DNA of 64,000 bases, from contig CAIMLR010000049.1 in NCBI GenBank assembly GCA_903842345.1, forward strand, positions 19,377-83,376, given 5' to 3'. Made by a program: the position numbers and the translations under genes. The notes beneath the pieces are model-generated. The model was not told the origin of the DNA. It made no database searches and worked only from the letters and a program-made list of their open reading frames with translations. This document shows, piece by piece, positions 1 through 9,639 of the stretch (within the stretch, counting starts at the first letter, position 1; every line of letters starts with the position of its first letter). The DNA comes from an uncultured Myxococcales bacterium. GTDB taxonomy: Bacteria; Myxococcota_A; UBA9042.

Positions 1-974
1 CGACGACGATTCCGACGCGTTTCGCCGCATTTGGCTCGAGCCTGTCGACTGACGTGAACAACAACACGATCTATTACGGCCTCGCGCCGAGCACGAATTA
101 TGCCGAACAGCGCGCGGAGACTTGGCGCTTCACGCGCGAAGGGCTGTTGCCTGGCGCCGTGGGCACGCACGCGCGGCTGATCGCCGATGGCGTGCTGCAC
201 GATGCGACGGCGGACTTTTGCGGCCTCGGCGCGCTGCCGGGCGACTTGCTGCAACTGCAGATCGCCAACACGGCCGGCTGTCAGGGCGGCGGCACGTACA
301 ATTTCACGGTGACCGCTGTGCACGCGGATCGCCTTGAATTTGATGCGAAGTCTGGTGTGCTCGACGTGCCGGTGACGTTTGACAATCAGCTCTCCTACGA
401 CCCCAAGGCGCAGACGCCGTGGACGGCGGCGCTGGCGACATGCGTTGCGGATGGCGGCACGTCCTGGACGCTGCGCGCGGGCACGTGGCTGGTGCGCGGT
501 TCGCGGACGGGGATTCTCTCCACGCGCCTGTCCATCGATGGCGAATGCGCAGCGCTGCCCGCGGGCGATGCAGGCGCGTCGCGCGTGCAGGAAACGACGC
601 TGCAGCCCGGCAAGACGGTCGCGGACGTGCTGGCGTGCCCGTACGCGGGCGAGACACTCGATCCGGCGATTTGGCGGGTGACGCAACTGCAGCATCCGGC
701 GTTTTCAGCGACGCTTTCGCCAGGTTGTGATTCCTCGACGTACGACGCCACGGGCAACCGCATCGTCAACCTCGTACCCAGCATCCGCGGTGCGGAATGG
801 ATTTACGGCGTCACCTCGGCCCAGTTGGTGCGGACGACGGCAGCGGGCGCCAATCCGGTGGCAATGGCCAGCGGCCCGCTGCTCAACACGCTTTACGTTG
901 TCGACGAAGGCGCGGGCCTGCTCCAATTCGTGCGAATTTCCGACGGCGTCCTGCTCGACACGCCGCTCGACTGA
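1..974 (+). CDS. C-terminal part of a secreted or surface protein, unrecognised (5' end outside window)
   Basis: The reading frame is open to the left edge (first full codon at base 3), so the gene begins outside the window; the GTG at 54 is probably internal. About 324 codons are visible, ending in TGA at 972-974. The visible part has no membrane segment. It has several well-spaced Cys residues (in FCGLG, AGCQGG, GECAAL, LACPYAG, PGCDSS), as expected of an exported protein, and ends in short beta-strand-like stretches around LYVVDEGAG that recall a propeller blade. I do not recognise the family. Its neighbours are secreted, so a lipoprotein or secreted role is likely, but this is inference. 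Confidence 0.6.
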   Translation, partial: TTIPTRFAAFGSSLSTDVNNNTIYYGLAPSTNYAEQRAETWRFTREGLLPGAVGTHARLIADGVLHDATADFCGLGALPGDLLQLQIANTAGCQGGGTYNFTVTAVHADRLEFDAKSGVLDVPVTFDNQLSYDPKAQTPWTAALATCVADGGTSWTLRAGTWLVRGSRTGILSTRLSIDGECAALPAGDAGASRVQETTLQPGKTVADVLACPYAGETLDPAIWRVTQLQHPAFSATLSPGCDSSTYDATGNRIVNLVPSIRGAEWIYGVTSAQLVRTTAAGANPVAMASGPLLNTLYVVDEGAGLLQFVRISDGVLLDTPLD

Positions 975-1070
975 TGGCGAAGTCCGGTTTCTGACTTGAC
1001 GAAGTGGCAGTCCTCCGGTAATTCAATTGCAGACGGGATGAGTGCGTGGATGTCGCGAATCGTGGGCGAA

Positions 1071-2201
1071 ATGGGGTCGCACTACCGGCCGTCCGCGCGC
1101 CTCGCGGGCCGTTGGCTTGGCCTGTTGTTGGTCCTGCTGTGCGCCTCGGTCAGCTTGCCGGCGCTGGCAGTTGACAAGGCCAAGGTCGCGGAAGCGATGG
1201 CGGGCAAGGCGGGCAAGGCCTTTGAAACAGGCGACTATGCGCGCGCGGCGGACCTCTACCTCAACGCCTGGCGCACCGATGCCAACAGTGCATTTCTGTA
1301 CGGCGCGGCGCGCAGCCAGCACCTCGCCGGCCGCACGGAGCAGGCCAAGGATTCCTACCAGCAGTTCCTGACCGCGGCCAATGCTGACCCCGAACGGCAG
1401 AAACGCGCCCGCGAGTATCTGGCCGAGATCGAGCGCTCCAAGGCCGTCGCGCTCGCCGCCGACGCAGAAAAGGCCCAGCGCGACGATCCGAAGCTGGCGG
1501 CCAGCCTCTATCTGGACGCGTACAAGTTGGCGCCGACGCGCGACGACTTGCTGTTTCACGCGGCGGTGGCAGAGCAGCAGGCCGGCGATTTGGCTTCCGC
1601 GCAGACGCGGTTTGAGGCGTACCTCGCCAACGCGCCACCTGGCGCGGCTGAACGCAGCCAAGCGCAGGCGCGGTTGGATTCCATCCGCCGCAAGTTGAAT
1701 CCCGCGGTGGTGGCCCAGCCGCAGCCGGAATTCAAGCCAGAGCCAAAGCCAGAGCCAAAGCCGGACTTGAAGGCGGAGCCCAAGCCGGAGCCGAAGGTGG
1801 AATGGACGCCCGCGCCGCAACCCGATTCGGTGCAGCCGCCGCTCGGCGTTCAGACGCCAGCGACGGAGCCAGCGCGCTGGCCGGGATGGGCGCTCGTCGG
1901 GACGGGCGGCGCGCTCGCGGTCGTCGGGCTCGTCGTCTACATGGGTGCGGTTTCTGACAACAAGGTGCTGAAGAATGACCTGGCCGAGCTGAATGCCGGC
2001 GGCCTGATCAATGGCGTGACGCACGAGGAAGCCGTGTCGATGGCCTCGAGCATCAACACGCGCATGGGCGTGGCGGCGGGTCTTGCCGGCGCTGGCTTGG
2101 TGGCAGCAGGCGTGGGTTCCTGGCTCCTGGTGCGGACGCCCGTGCGTGCGGCGGTCGTGCTCCCGCAGCCCGGCGGGGCGATGCTTGTGTGGCGCTTCTG
2201 A
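1071..2201 (+). CDS. TPR protein with signal peptide, Pro/Glu/Lys linker and two C-terminal hydrophobic segments
   Basis: I chose the ATG at 1071 because it gives a clean signal peptide (basic start, LGLLLVLLCASVSLPALA core, about 33 residues). The frame is also open from a TTG at 996, with ATGs at 1038 and 1050. The mature part has TPR-like helical repeats (motifs like FETGDYARAADLYLNAW and the following copies, residues about 45-200), a Pro-Glu-Lys linker (about 220-255), and hydrophobic stretches near 272-292 and 333-352. This suggests an envelope protein with a periplasmic TPR domain. The PEGA/TPR protein at 38273-39343 has the same overall plan, so the two look like members of one family. 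A role in assembling envelope complexes is a guess from TPR proteins in general. Confidence 0.75.
   Translation: MGSHYRPSARLAGRWLGLLLVLLCASVSLPALAVDKAKVAEAMAGKAGKAFETGDYARAADLYLNAWRTDANSAFLYGAARSQHLAGRTEQAKDSYQQFLTAANADPERQKRAREYLAEIERSKAVALAADAEKAQRDDPKLAASLYLDAYKLAPTRDDLLFHAAVAEQQAGDLASAQTRFEAYLANAPPGAAERSQAQARLDSIRRKLNPAVVAQPQPEFKPEPKPEPKPDLKAEPKPEPKVEWTPAPQPDSVQPPLGVQTPATEPARWPGWALVGTGGALAVVGLVVYMGAVSDNKVLKNDLAELNAGGLINGVTHEEAVSMASSINTRMGVAAGLAGAGLVAAGVGSWLLVRTPVRAAVVLPQPGGAMLVWRF
1735..1798 (+). repeat. Short tandem repeat encoding a Pro-Lys-Pro-Glu linker
   Basis: Imperfect tandem 12-base units (AGCCAGAGCCAA and variants) encode Lys-Pro-Glu-Pro repeats in the TPR protein. Such linkers are extended and probably span the periplasm or wall. 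The repeat could vary in length between strains. Confidence 0.6.
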
Positions 2202-2253
2202 ACCAAAACATGCGGGACTGATGCCCACGGGCACGCGCGCGGGCGAGGACTAA

Positions 2254-5200
2254 ATGCGATTCCGGTGGCGTGCGCAGGCGATGAACGGGATGGCGTGGCG
2301 GGTGTGGCTGACAATGGCGCTCGTGTGCGCGGGCTTGGCCGGCTGCGCCGAAGTGCCCGGCGTGGAGAAATTCCTTTTCGCCACCAATGCGGATCGCGAC
2401 GACGCGGCGGCACCTGTCGATGCCGATGCCGACACGACCGCAACGGACGACGTAGCGGTTTCTGAAGTGACGGGCGACGCGGACGTGTCGACGGATGCGC
2501 CAGACGGTGAGGGGATCGGCACGGACACCGTCGACGCCGCGACGGCCGATGCGGGCGACGGCGATTCCGCGGATTCTGGCGCCGACTCGGACGCAACGGC
2601 GGACGCGGACGCTGCCGTTGAGATCGACGCCGGAACGAACTGCGCGGCGCTTGGCGACTGCTCCGACGGCGACGCGTGCACAACCGACAGCTGCGTGGAA
2701 GGAACGGGCTGCGTACACGTGGTCAAGACCGCCGCCGCGTGCGCCGACGATAAATTCTGCACCGCTGACGCGTGTGATGCGGCGCTTGGCTGCGTCCACA
2801 CACCCATCGACGTGACCGCCGTGTGCACCGACAACGACGCCTGTTCCATCGACTTGTGCCAGGACCCGACCGGCTGCATGCACACGGCGCTCAACTGCGA
2901 CGACGGCAACAAGTGCACGGTCGACGCCTGCGCCGCCGCGACCGGCTGTACCCACATCGCGGTGGGCTGCGACGACGGCAAGGCGTGCACCGGCGACTCC
3001 TGCGATCCAGCGGTCGGCTGCGTCAGCGTCGCGCTCTCCGCCATGCCGTGCGACGACGAAGACGCGTGCACCAGCGGTGACACGTGCACGAGCGGGACAT
3101 GCGCGGGCACGGCGATCGACTGCAAGGACAGCGATCCGTGCACGATCGACAGCTGCAGCACGCTCACGGGCTGTGGGCACAAGCTCGACGCGACGGCGAC
3201 GTGCGACGACGCCAACAGCTGCACCTCCGACGACAGCTGCGCGAGCGGCACGTGCGCCGGCTTGCTGCGGTTGTGGCAGTCGACCCTCAACACCGATCAG
3301 GACGCCGTCGCTGTGGCTGCGCGCCCGACGGGTGGCTTTGTCACCGTGACGCGCACGAACAAGTCCCTCGCGGTGCGGGCCTGGAACAAGGGCGGCGCGG
3401 TCGACTGGACAGCCACTATCAGCGCGTCGCCGATTCGCGCGGGCGTTGCGGTCGCTGCCAACGGCGATGTGGCCGTCGTCGGCGGCCTGGGCAATGACGG
3501 CTTCGTCAACCTCTACAGCAGCACGGGCGCGGGCCTCGCCACGACCACCGTCGCCAGCGGTGCCACGGGCGAACTGGACGCCGTCCTCGCCGACCCCGCA
3601 GGGGGCTACCACGCGTATGGCCGGATTCAGGGAGGCCCTGGCGATCCCGGCGACGCCTGGTTTGTCGACCTCGACGCAGCCGGCGCGGTCACACTCAACA
3701 CCAAGGGCGGCGGCGCCACGCTCGACGCGCTCTACACCGCAACCGTGACCAGCGATGGCAACTTCGTCGTCGGCGGCATCGCCAGCACGTCTGCCAACTC
3801 TGGGCCTTTCTTGATGAAGGTCACGGCAGGTCCCTCCAATCCCAGCGCCTCCAACCTGTGGAACTACAACTTTCCCTGCGCCGGCACGGGGCGCTTCAAC
3901 GTGGTCGCGCCGGCCAAAGATGGCGGGGTATTGGCCATCGGCGAGGTCGACGTCCTGGGCGACGGCCTGATGGCGCTTTTGTACGTGCGCCTCGACGGCA
4001 CGGGCAAGGTCTTGTGGAGCCACATCGACGCCGCCAAGGGCGCGAACAACGTGGGCACCGGCGCCGCGGCGTTGACCGATGGGCGCTGGATGATCGCGTC
4101 CCGTGACGCTGGCGCAGTCCTGACCAGCGTGCTGGACACCGACGGCACGCCGCTGTGGACGCACACCTCGACGGATGGCGGCATGCCGCGGATGACCGGG
4201 CTCGTGGACGGCACCGTCGCGTTCGTCAGCGCCGGCGGATCGGTCGTACACGCGCGCCGCATCGACCACTTTGGCAACGCCGATTGCGCCAGCTCCGGCG
4301 GCTGCGTCGACATGGCGTTCACCACCTGCAGCGACGCCAACAGCTGCACCTCCGACGAGTGTGACTTGGGCGGCTGCAGCCACCCCTACGACTTTGTCGC
4401 GACGCCGTGCGCGGACGGCAACGCGTGCCATGCGGGCGGCGCATGCAACTCCGGTAGCTGCAACGGCGGCGCGGACGTCCTCGGCTTCAACGCGGATTCG
4501 GCGTTCGGCGAAGGCACCCAGATCGCCGCGTTGCCCGATGGCGCGTGGGTCATCGCCACGACGACGTCCTCGCCGATGGGCTTCGCGCTCGTCGCCTACA
4601 GCGCGACGGGCAAGCAGAAATGGACAAAATCCTACCCCGGCTACTACGGCGGCTCGATGTTCGTCGACAGCAACGGCAACACCCTCGGGTTTGGCTACAG
4701 CTCGATGACGTCGACCGGCTGGATGCGCCGCATCGCCCCCGATGGCACGGAGACGGCCAACCTGACGCTGGATCTCAAGGCCAGCAACATGATGACGTTC
4801 GTCGGCGGCGTCGAAACGGCGAAAAATGGCTACGTCCTCCTCGGCAGCGACGGCATGCAGGGCTATTTGACGCAGGTCGGCAGCGACGGCCAGGTCTACG
4901 GCATGCACCCGCTCGCCAACATGTACCAATTGCGCGGCCCGGTCCTCGCGCCTGACGGCGGCGTTTACTTCACCGGCAGCACCCAGTCGGGCAACATGAA
5001 CCAGGCGTTTGTCGCCAAATTCTCGCCGTGGGGTGAAAAGCTGTGGCGGTATGACTACACGCCGCCCGCGGGCTCCGGCATCGCCGGCAATCTCACCGCG
5101 CCGACGCTCCTGCCCGACGGCGGCTGCGCGGTTGGCAGTGCGACCGACACCATGCGGATCCTGCGGTTCGGACCCGACGGCCTGCTCAAGCAGACCGACA

Positions 5201-8200
5201 CCTTCGCCACAGGCATCCTCCCCGGCGCCACCGGGTCAGCGGGCATGGCCGCAACAAGCGACGGCAGCATCCTCGTGTCGATCGCTGCGACGCCGATGGT
5301 CGTTCGTCGCGTCGACCCGCAGGGCAACGTCGTCGCGAGCACGCCGATCGCCGCGGGCCCCGGGCCGGGCAACACCGTCGCGATCGCCGTGTCACCGAAA
5401 GACCGCGTCGCGTTCACCAGCTTCTACCTGAACCCGGCTGGCGGCATGGGCTCGCTCGGCGTCTGGCGCATGGACGCCTTTCTCAACAGCACCTGCACGG
5501 CGTCGGGCAATTGCGCCGGGATGACGCCGAGCACGTGCAACACGGGCAATTCGTGCCAACTCGACAGCTGCACCACGAGCGCGTGTGTGCACACGGTGCG
5601 GGCGGACGGCTCCGCATGCACGGACGGTTCCGCCTGCACCTACGCCGACGCGTGCGCTGGCAAGACCTGCGTTCCGGGTCAGCCCGTCCTCGGCGCGTTC
5701 CCCGGCAAGGCCACGTTTGGCCAGGCCGTCCTGCCGTGGGGCGACGAGAGCGTGACGGTCTCGCAGGTGAACAACACCTCCGCCAATCACGCTTACGTGG
5801 AAAAACGCGACGCCACCGGCGCTGCCGTATGGGGCAAAGTCTCGCTGGAAGGTCAGGAAGTCTTTGAGAGCCGCGCGGCCCTGGACGGCGCGGGCGGCGT
5901 GCTCATCGCTGGGCGCGACGGCCTTGGGGATGCCGGCTGGATTTGGCGGCTTGACGCGGCGGGCAATGCGACCGGCACCGGCTCCACCTACGGCGCTGGC
6001 AACAACAGCGAATTCCGCACGGTGCTGGCCAACGGCGGGTCCGGCTTCTACGCCGTCGGTTCGACCGGAAAAACGTTGTCCGCCGGGCGGCAATTCTGGC
6101 TTGTCCCGTTGCTCGCCGACCTCTCCCAAAATGGCAGTTCGTGGGAGTTTGGCTCGTTCGGCAGCAACGGCATCGGCAACCACGACACCGCAACGTCGGC
6201 CGCCCTCGCCACGGACGGATCGGTCTACATCATCGGCAACAGCGTCGCGCAGTCGGGAATGCCGAGCGCCGTGCACATCGTGAAGGTCGATCCCGGGACC
6301 GGCAGCACGTACTGGCAATACACCAACGGCAACGAGAGCTCCGGCTATGACATCGTGGCACTGCCCGACGGCGGCTGTTTCGCTGCTGGCGCCGCCTACG
6401 GCTTGAAAAGCGAAGACATCTGGATTGCCAAGTTCAACAGCAGCGGCGGCCAGGAATGGAGCCGTATGCTGGACGACGACGGCGGCAGCGGCACGGACGA
6501 CTTCGCGTATGGCGCCGCCGCGCTCGCAGATGGCACTTTCGCGGTCGTCGGCCGCACCACAGACGCCCATCTGTGGCGTTTTGACGCGTCCAGCGCGCCG
6601 ATTGGCGATTGGTCGCTCGGCGCGTACAAGGCCTCGCGCGTCGCGCAAGCGGGCACCGGCGGCTTGCTCATCGCCGCGACGGGAGCGTCAACGGTCGCCG
6701 ACGTCCTGATTCACACGGACCTGTTTGGCAACCAGACCTGCGGCGATTCCGGCGTCTGTTTTGACTACGGGACGCAGTCCTGCGACGACAAGAATCCGTG
6801 CACGCTGGACGTCTGCGCCGGCAAGTGCAAGCACACCAACGTCGCGGACGGACTGGGGTGCGAGGACGGCGACATGTGCACAGCCGACGAAAGCTGCACC
6901 GCGGGCGTCTGCGGCAACGGCAAACCGGCGCTCTGGCAGACCGCCGATCCGACTGCGAGCTCGATCGCCGCTGTGGCGGCAACCGGCAGCGGTTTTGTCA
7001 CGTCGGGCACGGCGACCGGCATCCTCAGCCTCCGCAACTGGAGCCTGAGCGGCACCTCCAACGCGCTCGTGCAGTTCAAGGGCGTCGTCGCCGGCAACGG
7101 CCGCATCCAGGCCACCCAGGACGGCGGGTACGTGGTCGCCGGCCACAACACCACTGTGCCGGACACCGACGCGTGGATCGCGCGCTACGACGGCAGCCAA
7201 CAGAAGGTGTGGATGTCCATGCCCGGCAACATCGGCAGCCCGGACGTGCTCAACGCGGTGGTGCCCCGCAACGGCGGCGGCTACTGGGCAGTCGGCGCAC
7301 ACAGCGCCGTGGGCGGCGGCCCCAGCAAGTGCTGGATCCAGGAAGTCTCCGGCGGCGATGGCTCCCTTGGCACCGCCATCGACCTCGGCGATCCGGCAGC
7401 GGCCACCGTGTGCGAAAACGCGTCGGTCGATCTCACCAGCGGTTCCTTCCTCGTGGTCGGCAGCGCGACCAGCGTCGGCAAAGAAACCAGCAGCGGCTAC
7501 ATCGCCAGCTTGAACAGCGCCGGCGGCATCGTGTGGAGCGGCGCCTTCGCCGGGATTGGCGCGACGTCTTTCTACGACGCAGCATCGACGCCAGAAGGCG
7601 GCGCGATCGCGGTTGGCACCACCGCCGGCATCGGCGCCAACAAGCTGGACATCGCGGTCGTCCGGTTTGACAGCAAGGGCGCCAAAGCCTGGGTCCGCAA
7701 GCTCGACTTCGCCAGCGGTCCCGACGAAGGGCGCGGGATCTACCTGCGCAACGACGGCACGATGGACGTCGCCGGCGCGTGCAACGGCCAGTTCTGCCTC
7801 GCGCATCTCTCCGCGACGGGCAACCTGCAATGGAGCCAGACGTATGGCACGAGCGGCGGTCGAGCCCTCGCGATCGCGGCCGCGGACTGGCATAGCCTCG
7901 TGCTCGCCGGCGAATCGAATTCGCAGCCGCTTGTCCGCGTCGACTGGTCAGGCAACGCGACGTGCGCGGATGCCGGCAGCTGCATCAACTACGGCGCGAC
8001 GGATTGCGACAACAGCCTGGACTGCGGCTACGCGCGGTGCGCCGCCGGCGCGTGCACCAAGAGCCAAATGGCCGACGGGCTCGCCTGCGACGACGGCAAC
8101 CTGTGCACAAGCGGCGATCTCTGCTCCGCCGGCAAGTGCCTCGCCGGCGCGGGCGGCTCCTGCGGGGATGGCATCTGCTCCGCATCGTGCGGCGACACCG

Positions 8201-8229
8201 CGGCGATTTGCCCAGCCGACTGCTTCTGA
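2254..8229 (+). CDS. Giant lipoprotein with Asp-rich stalk, Cys-rich repeats and four propeller modules
   Basis: The 1991-residue product starts at an ATG with a good ribosome site (GAGGA five bases upstream). The signal peptide ends in the lipobox LAGC, with the lipidated Cys at about residue 31. An Asp/Ala-rich stalk follows (about 45-128), then a block of Cys-rich repeats of the type C-D-D-G-N-x-C-T-x-D-x-C (129-336). The rest is four propeller-like stretches of about 330-340 residues, rich in Gly-Gly, Trp and Asp-Gly turns, each followed by a 70-residue Cys linker (starting near 673, 1076, 1489 and 1898). The last residues are Cys-rich again. It is probably surface-exposed; the Asp-Gly-Asn loops might bind Ca2+, which is inference. 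It ends two bases before the stop of the convergent CAP-domain gene. Confidence 0.8.
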   Translation: MRFRWRAQAMNGMAWRVWLTMALVCAGLAGCAEVPGVEKFLFATNADRDDAAAPVDADADTTATDDVAVSEVTGDADVSTDAPDGEGIGTDTVDAATADAGDGDSADSGADSDATADADAAVEIDAGTNCAALGDCSDGDACTTDSCVEGTGCVHVVKTAAACADDKFCTADACDAALGCVHTPIDVTAVCTDNDACSIDLCQDPTGCMHTALNCDDGNKCTVDACAAATGCTHIAVGCDDGKACTGDSCDPAVGCVSVALSAMPCDDEDACTSGDTCTSGTCAGTAIDCKDSDPCTIDSCSTLTGCGHKLDATATCDDANSCTSDDSCASGTCAGLLRLWQSTLNTDQDAVAVAARPTGGFVTVTRTNKSLAVRAWNKGGAVDWTATISASPIRAGVAVAANGDVAVVGGLGNDGFVNLYSSTGAGLATTTVASGATGELDAVLADPAGGYHAYGRIQGGPGDPGDAWFVDLDAAGAVTLNTKGGGATLDALYTATVTSDGNFVVGGIASTSANSGPFLMKVTAGPSNPSASNLWNYNFPCAGTGRFNVVAPAKDGGVLAIGEVDVLGDGLMALLYVRLDGTGKVLWSHIDAAKGANNVGTGAAALTDGRWMIASRDAGAVLTSVLDTDGTPLWTHTSTDGGMPRMTGLVDGTVAFVSAGGSVVHARRIDHFGNADCASSGGCVDMAFTTCSDANSCTSDECDLGGCSHPYDFVATPCADGNACHAGGACNSGSCNGGADVLGFNADSAFGEGTQIAALPDGAWVIATTTSSPMGFALVAYSATGKQKWTKSYPGYYGGSMFVDSNGNTLGFGYSSMTSTGWMRRIAPDGTETANLTLDLKASNMMTFVGGVETAKNGYVLLGSDGMQGYLTQVGSDGQVYGMHPLANMYQLRGPVLAPDGGVYFTGSTQSGNMNQAFVAKFSPWGEKLWRYDYTPPAGSGIAGNLTAPTLLPDGGCAVGSATDTMRILRFGPDGLLKQTDTFATGILPGATGSAGMAATSDGSILVSIAATPMVVRRVDPQGNVVASTPIAAGPGPGNTVAIAVSPKDRVAFTSFYLNPAGGMGSLGVWRMDAFLNSTCTASGNCAGMTPSTCNTGNSCQLDSCTTSACVHTVRADGSACTDGSACTYADACAGKTCVPGQPVLGAFPGKATFGQAVLPWGDESVTVSQVNNTSANHAYVEKRDATGAAVWGKVSLEGQEVFESRAALDGAGGVLIAGRDGLGDAGWIWRLDAAGNATGTGSTYGAGNNSEFRTVLANGGSGFYAVGSTGKTLSAGRQFWLVPLLADLSQNGSSWEFGSFGSNGIGNHDTATSAALATDGSVYIIGNSVAQSGMPSAVHIVKVDPGTGSTYWQYTNGNESSGYDIVALPDGGCFAAGAAYGLKSEDIWIAKFNSSGGQEWSRMLDDDGGSGTDDFAYGAAALADGTFAVVGRTTDAHLWRFDASSAPIGDWSLGAYKASRVAQAGTGGLLIAATGASTVADVLIHTDLFGNQTCGDSGVCFDYGTQSCDDKNPCTLDVCAGKCKHTNVADGLGCEDGDMCTADESCTAGVCGNGKPALWQTADPTASSIAAVAATGSGFVTSGTATGILSLRNWSLSGTSNALVQFKGVVAGNGRIQATQDGGYVVAGHNTTVPDTDAWIARYDGSQQKVWMSMPGNIGSPDVLNAVVPRNGGGYWAVGAHSAVGGGPSKCWIQEVSGGDGSLGTAIDLGDPAAATVCENASVDLTSGSFLVVGSATSVGKETSSGYIASLNSAGGIVWSGAFAGIGATSFYDAASTPEGGAIAVGTTAGIGANKLDIAVVRFDSKGAKAWVRKLDFASGPDEGRGIYLRNDGTMDVAGACNGQFCLAHLSATGNLQWSQTYGTSGGRALAIAAADWHSLVLAGESNSQPLVRVDWSGNATCADAGSCINYGATDCDNSLDCGYARCAAGACTKSQMADGLACDDGNLCTSGDLCSAGKCLAGAGGSCGDGICSASCGDTAAICPADCF
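3262..8150 (+). repeat. Four tandem ~1.2 kb coding modules (propeller plus Cys linker)
   Basis: Units begin near 3262, 4471, 5671 and 6911, so the period is about 400-413 codons. Each unit ends with a linker opening in a recurring pattern (FGN-x-x-C in units 1 and 3, variants elsewhere) followed by C-T-x-D-x-C and D-G-x-x-C motifs. The units are clearly diverged at sequence level, so this is an old internal duplication seen through spacing and motif order, not recent copies. Confidence 0.6.
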
Positions 8230-8231
8230 AG

Positions 8232-9560
8232 CTACTTGCCGACCGTGAAATTCCACGCCAGCGTGTCGCCACCCGTCAACGTGAGCTTGACCGCGTAAGT
8301 GCCGGCGCTGAGCGGCTTGTTGGCGTACAGCCCCACCGTCTCTGGCGCCAGGTTCTTGAGGTTGGCGTCGGTCTTGTAGTCCAGCCACGTGTGCGCGACG
8401 GCGTTGCCCGCGGCGTCCGTCAGTTCATGGGCCGTCACCGTCGTCGTCTTCCAAAATTGTGCGGTCACGACGGGACCTGAAGGGAAGCCGCCCGGCGGCG
8501 ACGGCGGCGTCGGGCCTTCCAGGCCATTCCAGGACGCCGGCACGTTGTGCTGTCCCGGCCACGGCCAGACGATAGTCGGATCCGTCTTCACGGCGTTGCG
8601 CGCTGACGTGTCGATGGTGTCGCACGCGGTCCCGCCCGACTTCTTGGCGCCATAGCCAATCAGCTGCGTCGTGGGGCTGAGCAGCGGCAGGCGGTGGTAG
8701 ACGGTGTCGATCCAGCCCTGCAGCGCGCCCGCGGGCGAGCCGATGAATGCGATGACCTCGCCCGACGGCTGGCCCGTGAACCCGGCGGCCGCGTCGCGGT
8801 CCCAAAAGTTCACGCCGGTAAAGCCCGCGCCATAGCTGGTGTCTTCTTCATGCGGGCTCAAGCCGGAGCTGTTGTAGTTGCTGATGTGGGCGACGTAGAA
8901 ATCGCAGTGCGCCTTGGACGCCTGCGCCAGCGCGCAGTTGCCGTCGACAACCGGCGCACCGACGGCGTTGCGGTATTCGTTGAGCTGGGTGACCGCGGCC
9001 TGTTGATCGCTGGCCAGGCAGCTCAACGCCGCGGGCGAGGGATTGTTCTGGGCCGGGCCGGGGTGGATCGTCCCGAACGAGGCGCCGCCCCACGCGGTTT
9101 CGCCGCCCGTCGTTTCGCTGCCGCCGCCGGCATCCGCGCCGCCGAACGTGTCGCCGTTGCTGGCGTCGCCCAAGTCCCCGACCCAGACCGCCGACCACGC
9201 GGCGGTGATGGTGCAACACGCGCCCGTCTGCAGTTCCAGCGTGCCGGCGACGGAGGTGTCCCCGATGAAGTTGCCGTTGACGGTGCCCGCCGCGGGGACC
9301 GCGCGAAAGGACGTGCCGTAAGCCCAGCTGCCGACCAGTGGTCCGGACAGGCTGCCTTTGCAGCTTTTGGCGCCCGTGCAGGTGTGCGGCGTGAGCGCGA
9401 GCGCGGTCACTTTGCCGTCCACGAGGCGGAACGACAGGTCGCTGCCTTGCCACAAGCCGGGTTTGGGCGAGATGCCCAAGCTGGCGGAGCCGCCGCCGCT
9501 GCTTGTCGACGAACCGCACGCGGTGAGAATGAGCAGGACCGAACACAGGAATGCGCGCAT
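8232..9560 (-). CDS. CAP (SCP/PR1)-domain lipoprotein
   Basis: The 442-residue product has a short signal peptide with lipobox LTAC (Cys15) and a Ser/Gly-rich tether. Residues about 30-145 form a beta-rich domain of unknown type. The CAP domain (about 185-310) shows LNEYRNAVGAPVV, the HCDFYVAHISNY region, GEVIAF and a W-x-x-x-x-x-H-R segment, all typical of bacterial CAP proteins. The C-terminal part (about 340-442) is another beta-rich, Ig-like domain. CAP proteins are secreted and their activity is mostly unknown, so I assign no reaction. It is convergent with the giant lipoprotein gene, with two bases between the stops. Confidence 0.8.
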   Translation of the reverse strand: MRAFLCSVLLILTACGSSTSSGGGSASLGISPKPGLWQGSDLSFRLVDGKVTALALTPHTCTGAKSCKGSLSGPLVGSWAYGTSFRAVPAAGTVNGNFIGDTSVAGTLELQTGACCTITAAWSAVWVGDLGDASNGDTFGGADAGGGSETTGGETAWGGASFGTIHPGPAQNNPSPAALSCLASDQQAAVTQLNEYRNAVGAPVVDGNCALAQASKAHCDFYVAHISNYNSSGLSPHEEDTSYGAGFTGVNFWDRDAAAGFTGQPSGEVIAFIGSPAGALQGWIDTVYHRLPLLSPTTQLIGYGAKKSGGTACDTIDTSARNAVKTDPTIVWPWPGQHNVPASWNGLEGPTPPSPPGGFPSGPVVTAQFWKTTTVTAHELTDAAGNAVAHTWLDYKTDANLKNLAPETVGLYANKPLSAGTYAVKLTLTGGDTLAWNFTVGK

Positions 9561-9639
9561 GGAGACTCCGTCAGAGGGGCGGGACCGTACGCTGGCTCTG
9601 GCGCGGATTCAACGGCAAATTGCCCGGCGACTGGAAGCG

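Noticed and set aside
2053..4929. A 958-codon open frame on the minus strand opposite the giant lipoprotein gene.
   Set aside because: Its composition is Arg/Ala/Val/Gly-rich with no domain, and the plus strand has a signal peptide, lipobox and clear repeats. High-GC DNA with strong third-base bias gives such antisense frames.
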